From contig OZ029929.1 in the NCBI GenBank assembly GCA_964023275.1, positions 9,374,856 to 9,438,855 of the forward strand: 64,000 bases of DNA, read 5' to 3'. Position numbers and translations under genes: made by a program. Positions 1-8,741 of the stretch are shown one piece after another. The number at the start of each line of letters is the position of its first letter. The stretch's first letter is position 1. The notes below the pieces were generated by a model. The model ran no database searches, was not told where the DNA came from, and was given only the letters and a program-made list of their open reading frames with translations. Source of the stretch: Norana najaformis. Lineage: Eukaryota > Annelida > Clitellata > Crassiclitellata > Hormogastridae.

Positions 1-182
1 AAAGCTGAAGATGACAGGTAACCTGAAGGTAACATGAAGCTTCAAAGAGTTCAAAATACATTGGCGAGAGCTATCACTAAAACTCCGAAATATGATCACA
101 TATCACCAATCCTAAAATCGTTGCACTGGTTGCCCATAGAAAAGCGCATAATGTTCAGGACTGGACTAATTGTATTGTGGCG
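1..182 (+). mobile_element. Non-LTR retrotransposon (CR1/L2-like) RT 3' fragment
   Basis: The plus strand encodes a segment with LQRVQNTLARAITKTPK and ILKSLHWLPI. It closely parallels the part just downstream of the polymerase core in the large element at 37.2-40.7 kb ([23 protein letters not shown]). Only the end of the reading frame is present and it decays after about base 180. The stretch near 340-352 resembles part of the 3' untranslated end of that same element. This is a dead fragment cut by the window edge. Confidence 0.7.
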
Positions 183-1739
183 GATCGGCCACAAGACAAG
201 CCTGTTGGGTAAGAGGCGGGAGTAGTTATGACCCGTCGTCTTCTTTCCCACTACTCTCTCTTCCCCATGTCCTAGATTCTGATTTGGCATCGATATTGAA
301 GCAGCAACCTGGTTCTTGAGGACTTGATTTGATAAAGTGTCTGTGAATAAGCTGGTCTACCTGGGTAGCTTTTATGTGGCGCTGAGATTTTTTTACATTA
401 CATTCTCTCAACTTAAACACAATCAACCGTAACAGCTCCTATGTTTCCTTCTCTCTCTGGTCTCTTTGCAACCGGGTTTTGTTCTTCACACGGTATATTT
501 GGACAACCCCACGATGGTGCCCCGTGCTTTGATTCCCGTAGCGCTCGAGAAAAATCTCGAGTTTACGATTTGCATTCTTGCTTCATTACTCTGCCTCTAT
601 TCACAAACCTACTATTTTATTAAAATTGTTAGGATCCCTTTAGCTGGCTTTGGTGCGAGATCGGCCATCTTTCCTAAAGTAAAGGTAAACAAATTTATTT
701 TATTTTTCTGCAAACTATTTCGTTAATAATTAACTGTACAGTGCCTCAGCTTGTGTCTATAGCCTACACAAAAATTCACGGGCGATTCGGGCGATGTATT
801 TATTAAATTTCCTAACTTTGCATGAATGGCAGGGCTTCGCGAACATTCGGTGGATCTGGCCGTGGTCTATCTGACTCTTCGGCGTCGTACACTGAGATTT
901 TGAAATTTAAGTTGTGCTTTCGTGAACATTACATTGTCTACTGTTGTCACAATTGTTGTCACGGCGAAAATATTGATGAAAATGATTTGTATACCAGCCC
1001 AATGTTTAGTTTTGAAGGCTCAAATTGATGGGATTATGTTATGATAACGTAAACATGGATCATCGCTTCATAGGACAGTAAGCTAGTGCTTCACAGAACG
1101 GGGCCTGCGCGTCACACATCAGGGGACAGGGAGGGGACTGGTACATCACAGGACTTGTCATTTATCCAGCTTAGAATGGCACCAGCGTACTTTGTTGTGA
1201 CAGAAACAGCTTGCCTTATTTATTTTTTATTTATTGTGACACTTATTATGTACTCAAGGTAAGTGAATCTGAAGCTGAAGTGTGAGACAACTTGTGCTAT
1301 TAATTGACCATCGTGCCGTGCAACAGACCACCATGCTACCAAGCCCTGTCAAGTTACTCAAATTTTTTGCAAGACAAACATGCCTGACTCTAGCCATGGA
1401 GGATATTCGCTGTTACCAAACCACTCTCGAAGTGTCGACCTGACATTTATGTGTACTTGTGCTAGATGTATAGGTAAGGTTTAACCATGGAATTTTTAGT
1501 TTATGTTGCCTTTGTCAGAAGTCATCATCAAAGCTTTGATCCTGTAGCCTGTATGGTCTGAGTTGTTTTAGTAAATTTATATGCCACCTGTTGTTGACAA
1601 AATTACATGAGATGCTCCTGATATAAGTGTGGAAACAGGTGTGTACTTCAGATGCAACACTGCTGCCTCGTAGAGCTACCTGGCAGGGACAGTAGGATGG
1701 AGATTGTACCACAGTGATAGATCTACTATTGCCAAACCC
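183..1739. other. Unassigned intergenic sequence
   Basis: No convincing coding region is seen. The short ORFs here lack splice-like context or similarity I recognise. Base composition is AT-rich and ordinary for the window. Confidence 0.5.
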
Positions 1740-2065
1740 TATGCTCTGCCATAGAAGACCTGACCTGGGTTACAAGAAGATCACCCCATGAGATAGATGG
1801 GTTCCTATCCAGGGTTACAAAAGGATCGCCCTTCAGGTAGGTGGATGCCTAGCCAGGGGTTACTAGAAGATCACTCCATCGCTTAGCGAGAGGTTACAAA
1901 AAGATCACCGTGTCTGATAGATGGGTTCCCAGTTAGGGGCACAAAATTTCACCCCATGATCATTCTTTGCCTGGATTATGAAATGATCAACTAGCTAGAT
2001 TAGTTTTTAGACTGCATTATGAAGATTCACCCCATCAGATGGATAGGTTTCTTGCCTGGGTTACT
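1740..2065 (+). repeat. Degenerate short tandem repeats
   Basis: A phrase of the form GGTTACAAGAAGATCACCCC followed by a GATAGATGGGTTCC-like tail recurs about every 40-65 bases, with substitutions and indels (near 1768, 1813, 1858, 1891, 2030). A further isolated match lies near 2497. It is an old, noisy tandem array lying directly before a LINE fragment. Confidence 0.6.
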
Positions 2066-2480
2066 AAAACGCATAATGTTCAAAACTGGACTAAGTGTAT
2101 TCGAGACTACATTTCAACCAACCTCGCCGTACTGAATCCAAAGACTTGTCTCTACTCGACCAGGTTTTCTGGCTGTCTAAATCTGACTATCCCATGGACA
2201 AGGACTGCTCTCGGCAGGTGCACCTTTCCTGTTGTTGACCCTAGACTCTGGAACTCTCTTCCGGCAACTGTTCACTCTGCAAAGTCTGTTTTGGCCTTCA
2301 GATCTGGAATAAAAACTCACCTTTTCTTTGACTCATTTCCTCTGCAGGCTGCCTGTATCTTCTAGATCTAACCCCTTGGCTTTTTGACCGGACTCATCAT
2401 GGAACTTGGCTTGGATAATGATTTTGCTTAGCAACAACTGATGCCTTGAGCATTATTATAGTGGTGCTGTAGAAGTTCTT
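2066..2480 (+). mobile_element. LINE RT C-terminal fragment and 3' tail
   Basis: The fragment shares the ACGCATAATGTTCA phrase with the fragment at 139-180, so both belong to one family. Its open frame (2039-2365) carries the C-terminal signature typical of CR1/Jockey-like elements: FPVVDPRLWNSLPATV, then FRSGIKTHLF. The upstream part needs frameshifts to read through. Downstream is AT-rich 3' sequence ending in TTAGATTAGATTA-like repeats. It is a pseudogene fragment. Confidence 0.7.
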
Positions 2481-2583
2481 AGATTAGATTAGTGAAGTAT
2501 CACCCCATCAGGTAAATGGCTGGAAAACTAAACTTGCAGCAAAGAGGGCAGAAACAGATGGGCTTTAAATTTTATAAAATTTA

Positions 2584-2812
2584 GCGTTTGGCTACCTAAA
2601 GCGAGTCATGGTTACTCCCGTGACTTTCCCGAGACCGCGACTTTACCAAGAGGTCGGCGTTTGGCTACCTATAGCGAGTCATGGTTACTCCCGCGACTTT
2701 CCCGAGACCGCGACTTTACCGAGAGGTCGGCGTTTGGCTACCTAAAGCGAGTCATGGTTACTCCAGCGACTTTCCCGAGACCGCGACTTTACCGAGAGGT
2801 CGGCGTTTGGCC
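2584..2812 (+). repeat. 73-bp tandem repeat, three full copies
   Basis: Units start with GCGTTTGGCTACC at 2584, 2657 and 2730, and a partial copy begins at 2803. Spacing is exactly 73 bp each time and the copies differ by only a few bases, so the array is young. The unit is GC-richer than its surroundings and contains CCCGAGACCGCGACTTTACC. It stays open in several frames only because 73 is not a multiple of three. Confidence 0.9.
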
Positions 2813-2888
2813 GTGCGAATCGAATTTCCTGAAATTCCGATACCCTCAATAAATTCTCGCCAAATGGCGAGTGATGAAAGAATGATTA

Positions 2889-3660
2889 AGCACACTAGAA
2901 GCTGGATTGGTAATTCATCTCCTGCCACCTAGCGAATACAATTAAACTAGAAGCTGAATATAAAACACTCCTAGTGACAAAACATTTTTAATACAAAAAT
3001 TACTTCAATTAGACGGTTGGTGATTGGTTTGAAAGTGGCGTGTGTGCTTTATTTAACCGATATGTCATATTAATATATCATTTTATGTTTAATTGTATTC
3101 GCTACGTGTTAATAGATAATTTTTTGGAAATCCGCTTGTGCTAATGATTCTAGTTTAATTTTATTCGCTAGAAGGCAGCAGATAATTTTAAAACATGTTA
3201 ATATGTTTTAATGCTTCTAGTTAAATTGCATTCGCCAGGTGTCAGCTGATTTTTTTGCAATCCAGCTTCTAGTGTTTTTATGAATTCTTTGATCGCAATC
3301 GAATATTGCACAAAATTATGGAAGAATCTGAATATCAGAAATTTCGATTTCCACGTCCAAAATGATGATAATTTATTGCTTTATCTGTTAAGCCCTAGTG
3401 ACATAAAACATTTTAAATACAATTACTTCAGTGAGGCGGTGGCCGATTGGTTTCAACGTAGTATTTGGGTGACAAATAAAAAGCAAATGCCCTTCATATA
3501 AAGGAGCTTGTTACGCATTTTAAATTTTATTCACTGAAAGATGTCTGTGGAATTATTTAGGAATCCATCTTTTATTTTGTGCTGGCGCGTTTAGTTCAAT
3601 TATATTCGCTAGATGACAAGCAGATTCTTCGAAATCCAGCTTCTAGTTTGTTTTCAGGAA
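2889..3660. repeat. Cluster of ~65-bp repeats in direct and inverted orientation
   Basis: A unit running from TTCTAGTTTAATTGTATTCGC through a CAGCAGAT block to AATCCAGCTTCTAGT occurs near 3087, 3147, 3207 and 3590 on the plus strand, and in reverse orientation at about 2889-2957. A second phrase (CCTAGTGACA, AAAACATTTT, TTACTTCA, then GATTGGTTT) occurs at about 2970-3037 and 3393-3460. The arrangement suggests a composite satellite or the remains of a foldback element. No protein is encoded. Confidence 0.65.
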
Positions 3661-3804
3661 TGCTTTAATCCCGGAATTTTGTACCAAATTATGAGACGGT
3701 GTATTGGTTTGAGCATTAGAGGGGTGGCCAGTTTTATCACGATGACGATGCGTGTGTATGCTTAGGCTAATTTTAATAGTTAGTATTTGTCCCACTTTAG
3801 GGTT

Positions 3805-4450
3805 TATCGTGGGCGATTAGTTTGAACGCTCCTTCTCCTCACTTCACACCTGCTAAATACGGTCACGGTTCACTATCACACACAAGGTCAAGACCCGTCT
3901 ACGATATGCACATCGTTTGAAAACAGACAATTGTGTCTTGTGGCAGGGCAGTCGATTAAACCGCGCCTTCTTGTCCTTCTGAGCGCTCCTTTTTCTCGCT
4001 CCACACCTGTTAACGGTCACGGTTCGCTGACTATACACAAGTTCAAGACCCGTCTGCGATATGCATATCGCTTGAAAACAGACTTGTGGCATGCTGGCCG
4101 ATTGGTTTGAACGCTCCTTCTCATTCCACACCTGCTAATGCAGTCACAGTTGGCTGACCACACACTATACCGGCTACAATATGCAAATCGTCTGACTGAC
4201 TTGTGGCACTGTGGTCGATTGGTTTGAGCGCTTCTTCTTTTCACTCCACACCTGTTAAACACGGTCGCGGTTCGCTGACCACACACCTGTGCATGACCCT
4301 CTACAGTATGCAAATCGTTTGGAAACAGACTTGTGGCACGCTGGCCGATTGTTTTAAGCGCATCCACACCTGTTCAACACGGTCACGGTTCGCAGACCAC
4401 ATTCAATTTGAAGACCCGTCTACAATATGCAAATCGTTTGAAAAGATACA
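3805..4450. repeat. Imperfect satellite, about five units of ~110-140 bp
   Basis: Recurring landmarks in order are GATTGGTTTGAACGCTCC, CACACCTGTTAA, GGTCACGGTTCGCTGACC, AAGACCCGTCTACGATATGC and AAATCGTTTGAAAACAGACTTGTGGCA. They recur near 3815, 3950, 4095, 4215 and 4335. Small ORFs read through the array on both strands are by-products of the repetition. A SINE follows immediately. Confidence 0.8.
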
Positions 4451-4452
4451 AT

Positions 4453-4665
4453 TGTAGTGGTATGGTCGGTGCTTCGTAACCGGAGGGTTGCAGGTTCGAA
4501 TCAGCCACAAGCCATTGTGTAGCGACCTTGGACAAGTTGCTCACCCACAGTTGTCTGTGAGGAAGGCAACGGGATACCACCTCACTCATCTCCTCCCGGG
4601 TGGCATAAAGCCAGTGGACCTGCCTTCGGACTGAGAACTCATCATCATCATCATCATCATCATCT
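4453..4665 (+). mobile_element. tRNA-headed SINE, family A, copy 1
   Basis: The head has an A-box-like TGGTATGGTCGGTG and a clear RNA polymerase III B box (GGTTCGAATC at 4493-4502). The body contains GACCTTGGACAAGTTGCTCA, which resembles the central region of CORE-type SINEs. The end is a (TCA)n run at 4640-4665. The copy is nearly full length and closely matches the reverse-oriented copy at 26774-26982, sharing landmarks such as the AGGAAGGCAACG and GGTGGCATAAAGCCA motifs. Confidence 0.8.
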
Positions 4666-4861
4666 AGTATCATAGTGGGGAGATAAAGAACGGGAGGAGG
4701 AGGAATTAGAATATGACTTGTGGAAGAGGAGTGCTTTAAGTTTTGAGTGAAAGAGGTGAAGTGTTGGTGAGTTCGCATAATGAGTTCAGATAATAGGTGC
4801 AACTCACACATCAAGATCATCTTTTGCTGGAAGCAGAGGAGGCGAGTTTTCATTGTAAAGA

Positions 4862-4945
4862 TGTAGGGACCTTGAGCAAGTCTTTCACTCACAATTGCTT
4901 ACGATTGATTTTACTCATTAGATGGTGCTGCTCAATAAATGCCGA
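4862..4945 (+). mobile_element. SINE family B, 3' fragment
   Basis: Contains GGGACCTTGAGCAAGTC, CTCACAATTGC and GATGGTGCTGCTCAATAAATGC. These match the body and tail of the fuller copy at 47961-48133. The tRNA-like head is absent. Confidence 0.65.
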
Positions 4946-5215
4946 AATAATTTTTGAAACCTCAACTGAATCCTTACCATTATACCAACTCCAGGGGATG
5001 GTGGTTGACTAGCCCAGGTGGCTTGGTGTACCATGGATATTCACCCATCCAAGTGCTAACCATGCTCGAGATTGCTTAAGTTCACTGTGCTTGCGAGGGC
5101 TGTATCCTCAGAACTAAGACTCTATCCTTAATAATGTAAACGAGTGTTATTATGCCCAGGCCGCTTAATTCACCTGGGATTACAATTTTTTTAGATGTTT
5201 GGTGTTTTTTTATAG

Positions 5216-5345
5216 ATTCAGCTTCAGCAGCGCGAGCATCACATGCAACATCTTCAGCATGAAAAGCATCAGTAGAAACGGTGTCAAAAAGAGGAAACGT
5301 TGAATGAGGAGCTGACAGCAAGAGAGGAAGAACTGGAAGATGCTA
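5216..5345 (+). pseudogene. Exon-like coiled-coil segment with in-frame stop
   Basis: A pyrimidine-rich stretch ending TTTTTTTATAG precedes it and a strong donor (A|GTGAGT) follows at 5346. The frame from 5216 reads IQLQQREHHMQHLQHEKHQ, then TAG (5273-5275), then continues with KEETLNEELTAREEELEDA. Both halves are Q/E-rich and heptad-like, as in coiled coils. The single TAG suggests a decayed exon, a sequencing error or a chance match. I do not recognise the parent gene. No neighbouring exon can be linked to it with confidence, although 6130 onward is a possible partner. Confidence 0.3.
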
Positions 5346-5465
5346 GTGAGTCTTAGCGGTCCATTATCTGCCTCCTAATCTATTGACTTCTCTGCTGCTC
5401 CATTCCGTTGCCTAATTGCACCTAGATAAGATATCTAGACGTGATAGTACAATGGTTAGGATGCT

Positions 5466-5467
5466 TG

Positions 5468-5507
<40 letters not shown>

Positions 5508-5871
5508 CCTCATGCTGCTGATGATGATGACGATGTTGATGATGATGACGATGATGACGATGTTGTTGATGATGACGACGATGATGATGCTGATGATGAT
5601 GATATTGATGTTGATGATGATGATGATGTTGATGATTATGTTGATGTTGTTGTTGATGTTGATGTTGTTGATGTTAATGATGATGTTGATGATGATGTTG
5701 ATGTTGTTGATGTTGATGATGATGTTGATGTTGATGCCAATGATGATGATGTTGATGTTGATGTTGTTGAGGATGATAATGATGATGTTGATGTTTATGT
5801 TGCTGATGTTGTTGTTGTTGATGATGAAGAGGTTGATGATGATGATGTTGATGACAATGATGTTGATGTTG

Positions 5872-5910
<39 letters not shown>

Positions 5911-6070
5911 TTGCTGTTGATGTTGATGATGATGATGATGTCGATGCCGATGATGATGATGATGATGATGTTGATGTTGATGATTATGTTGATGTTGATG
6001 CCGATGATGTTGATGTTGATGATTAGGTTGATTTGATGTTGTTGATGATGATGATTATGATGATGATGAT
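5466..6070. repeat. Long imperfect (GAT)n/(GTT)n trinucleotide tract
   Basis: About 600 bases are built almost only from GATGAT and GATGTT triplets with scattered interruptions. The Met/Leu-rich reading frame across it is a low-complexity artefact. Together with the (TCA)n SINE tail at 4640 and the (ATC)n run at 33517, it shows that this triplet is a common simple repeat in the genome. Confidence 0.9.
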
Positions 6071-6129
6071 TTAGGAGTTTTCTTCAGATTAGATTAGATC
6101 TCAACTTATTTTTGTGCCGTATTTTGTAG

Positions 6130-6425
6130 ATATGACCGGCATTTGCGAACTGATGTTCATGGTCTCCGCGATGGACGAGAAATCTTCTGTGGCCTCAAGC
6201 AAAATTCGAAACGCCGACTAAAGTGGAAATGGTTGATGGGTCCAGAGGCACAGAAAAAGCAGCATCTCAGTTACAGTCGGCACATCACTCCAGCGCAGAT
6301 TCCTCTGTCTGATTTGAACAGTTTGAAATGCTGCGGTCCACGAAGGACGTCCACCCAGAGGGGCGGAAGGGTCACCCAACGCGGACAGTTGGATGGGGTT
6401 ATGTAGTTCAGTGATCCAGATTTAA
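6130..6425 (+). other. Exon-like patch of unknown identity
   Basis: A TATTTTGTAG acceptor-like sequence ends at 6129 and is followed by ~290 bases of higher GC with an open frame to a TAG at 6404-6406. A second frame reads ICELMFMVSAMDEKSS before a stop near 6221. Neither product is recognisable. It could be a terminal exon, perhaps joined to 5216-5345, or a remnant. Support is compositional only. Confidence 0.25.
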
Positions 6426-7019
6426 ATCTGATGGAAACAGCTCTTTCCTTACACTCTACAACAAAAAAATTCCGTAGGTTTTTAGAGGACGACGCCGATT
6501 CAATGCTATAGTAAGAACGGTTTGCAATGGCTGCTATCATGGATGTTTCAGCGTTTCAGGATAAGACTAGGATAGAAACTGGCTTGTGTCACCACAAGTC
6601 GTAGGACTACAGATATGTAAATATTTACATAAGATCTTGTGTGGTATTCATTTTTTGTATGTTTGTAACGTTATTGTATGTGATTTAGACTTCAATATCT
6701 TTCTTAGAACTCGGGTTGTATGGACTACGTTGTTTATATTGTTGTAAGACTTTCTTATGCCTAGAGACCGGGGGACAAGCGATTTTTTCAGAGCAGGTAG
6801 TCACGGAATAGACCAGAGTCTTTTTTGATGTACAGTGCTTTGCTGGGTAGAGTAATGTAACGAGTATTGTTCTGTAAGCTGATTTAGTAGCTTGATTTGC
6901 AGCTTAACGGACTGGAAGAACGTGTATGGTCATTAGAAACACCTTATTTGGGTGTAATTTATTTGATCAAGTGAAAAATAACTGATTTTAAATCAAAATG
7001 AGTTTTCTTTGGCGTTACG
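6426..7019. other. Unassigned intergenic sequence
   Basis: AT-rich sequence with no supported gene or repeat. Confidence 0.5.
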
Positions 7020-7400
7020 TTTTTGACGAGCCACGCCCACTTGCCAAAAACGCGTTTTTGCCGAGCCACGCCCTGCCACGCCCTTTTGCCGAAAAAGCGT
7101 TTTTGCCGAGCCACGCCCTGCCCCACCCTGCCACGCCCTTTTGCCGAAAAAGTGTTTTTGCCGAGCCACGCCCTGCCACGCCCTTTTGCCAAAAACGCGT
7201 TTTTGCCGAGCCACGCCCTGCCACGCCCTTTTTCAAAAAAACGCGTTTTTGTCTAGCAGCGCCCTGCCACGCCCTGCCACGCCCTATCCCACCCTGCCAC
7301 GCCCTTTTGCAAAAAAAACGCGTCTTTGTCGAGCCACGCCCTACCCCATCCTGCCACGCCCTTTTGCCAGAAACGCGTTTTTGGACAGCCACGCCCTGCT
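7020..7400. repeat. GC-rich minisatellite with a palindromic core
   Basis: About seven units, each made of GAGCCACGCCCTGCCACGCC followed by CTTTTGCC and the 14-bp palindrome AAAAACGCGTTTTT or a near variant (AAAAAGCGTTTTT). The inner decamer CCACGCCCTG is itself repeated a variable number of times, so units are about 46-70 bp. The array is open in all six frames, which explains many overlapping ORFs with RATPCHALL or GRAWLGK-type repeats. None is likely to be a gene. Confidence 0.9.
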
Positions 7401-8427
7401 TGAACGTATATCTATCCTGCCCTTATCTCACTCTATCATACGTACGCTATCCTACCCTTCCCTGCCCTATAGATCTTACATTAAACTTGGATGGAAGTAA
7501 TAAAGAAAAACACTTAATTTTCTGCTTTTATTTTGTGTAAAAATGTTGATTGAATGAATACCAACGATATAGTCATGCACAGTTTGGCTCCAGAGTTTTT
7601 ACAACAGTTCAAAATTTCACAAATTTACAGCATTATTAATATCATTTTGTTGTATTAAAAGTATTCCGTTCATAAATTCTAAATTTACAGCAGCGTTATA
7701 ATTGTTTTGTTACTATATAAAAATGACATTTTAAAATATGAATTTTGCAGTAGAAGCTTTTCTATTCGTTTTCAACCTTCAAGTTATTGATTGTGTATTG
7801 TTAGGCAGGTAGCAGGGAGCGAGGAAGGAGTCTGGCAGGAAGGTAGAGTGCTAGGGAGGTAGAGAGGCTGGGAGGAGGGAGAGCAGGATGACAGCGAAAG
7901 GGAAACGCAGCTAACAAAGTAAAGAATTTCTCCAGACATTACAGGGTTAGTGAATGTCTGAAACATGGGCAAATTATACCGATTTTTAGTGTTATTGCAT
8001 TAAGCACTGCATTAACAATTTGCGGTAATACTAGTGGTGGTATGGACATATCAATACCTTAAAACTGGTAATCATATATATTGGCTTTCTTTTTATCAAA
8101 CACTTCCTAAATGCACAGTAATGCCAATGGTATTAGAGGCATTTTAACAGCATCACATCGCATCAGTGGTAAAGTGAGTAGTAAATATGGTTTACGGTTT
8201 CACTGTTCACCACATTTATTAAGCCAAAAGTTCACGGTAGTCCACTGTCTTGTTAAGACGATACAATTAAAGCTTTAAAGAGATATTTTTATCTGGTCAT
8301 CCCAAAACCGACTATAAGTCCCAAAGACTATGCCAAGAAAAACTTCTGATTCAGTACGCAGCTTCCATCAATTTCGATTAAAAGTCCGAGGGGTGAGAGA
8401 GGCTACGGGTTCTTCGGAATCTTTGGC
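7401..8427. other. Unassigned sequence
   Basis: No supported gene. A purine-rich patch (about 7800-7880) reads as a Ser/Pro-rich ORF on the minus strand and is low-complexity. Confidence 0.5.
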
Positions 8428-8740
8428 TTAATCGCTGTCTCTGTAAAATCCATCGTTTTCATATCGGTGTTGAAAGCTGTTGGTAGAACAGCGGTGGCCC
8501 CAGACGTTGATGGAGCAGCAGTGGCTTTCTCCTCGCCCTCGAGTCTCAAGTCCTGCCCTGAACAAAAGGATTTCGGCGAAGTGAACGGCTCTGAGATGAG
8601 CTCCGCAAGACATGACCAGAATCTTTGCCGAGTGCTGGAGAAGCAGTTTTGATCTTCTGCGTCGGAATTTGTTCACCATTTTCTCGATCAACAGGTTATC
8701 CGAATTGCCGTACCCCATGTGAAACTGAAGCTCTTCCTAA
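8428..8740 (-). other. Candidate minus-strand exon, possibly frameshifted
   Basis: On the minus strand a TTTCATGTTTTTAG acceptor ends at about 8741, and the region after it is clearly GC-richer than its neighbours. The frame from the acceptor begins EELQFHMGYGNSDNLLIEKM and runs to a stop at 8428. A second overlapping frame is open for about 89 codons and reads FCSGQDLRLEGEEKATAAPS and ETAIKPKIPKNP before a stop, which looks more protein-like. This may be a terminal exon or a pseudogene whose frame shifts. I do not recognise it. Confidence 0.3.
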
Positions 8741-8741
8741 A

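Noticed and set aside
537..600. CR1 3' tail copy
   Set aside because: GTAGCGCTCGAGAAAAATCTCGAG resembles the tail region but the alignment is too short and imperfect to call.
4453..4530. Functional tRNA gene
   Set aside because: The B box is good but no complete cloverleaf or acceptor stem is present, and the same head recurs with a common body, as in a SINE.
5416..6036. 206-residue Met/Leu-rich ORF
   Set aside because: It is a translation of the GAT/GTT microsatellite; no normal composition or conserved feature.
7015..7540. Overlapping Arg/Pro- and Gly-rich ORFs of 73-180 residues
   Set aside because: They arise from the 7.0-7.4 kb minisatellite, which is open in all frames on both strands.
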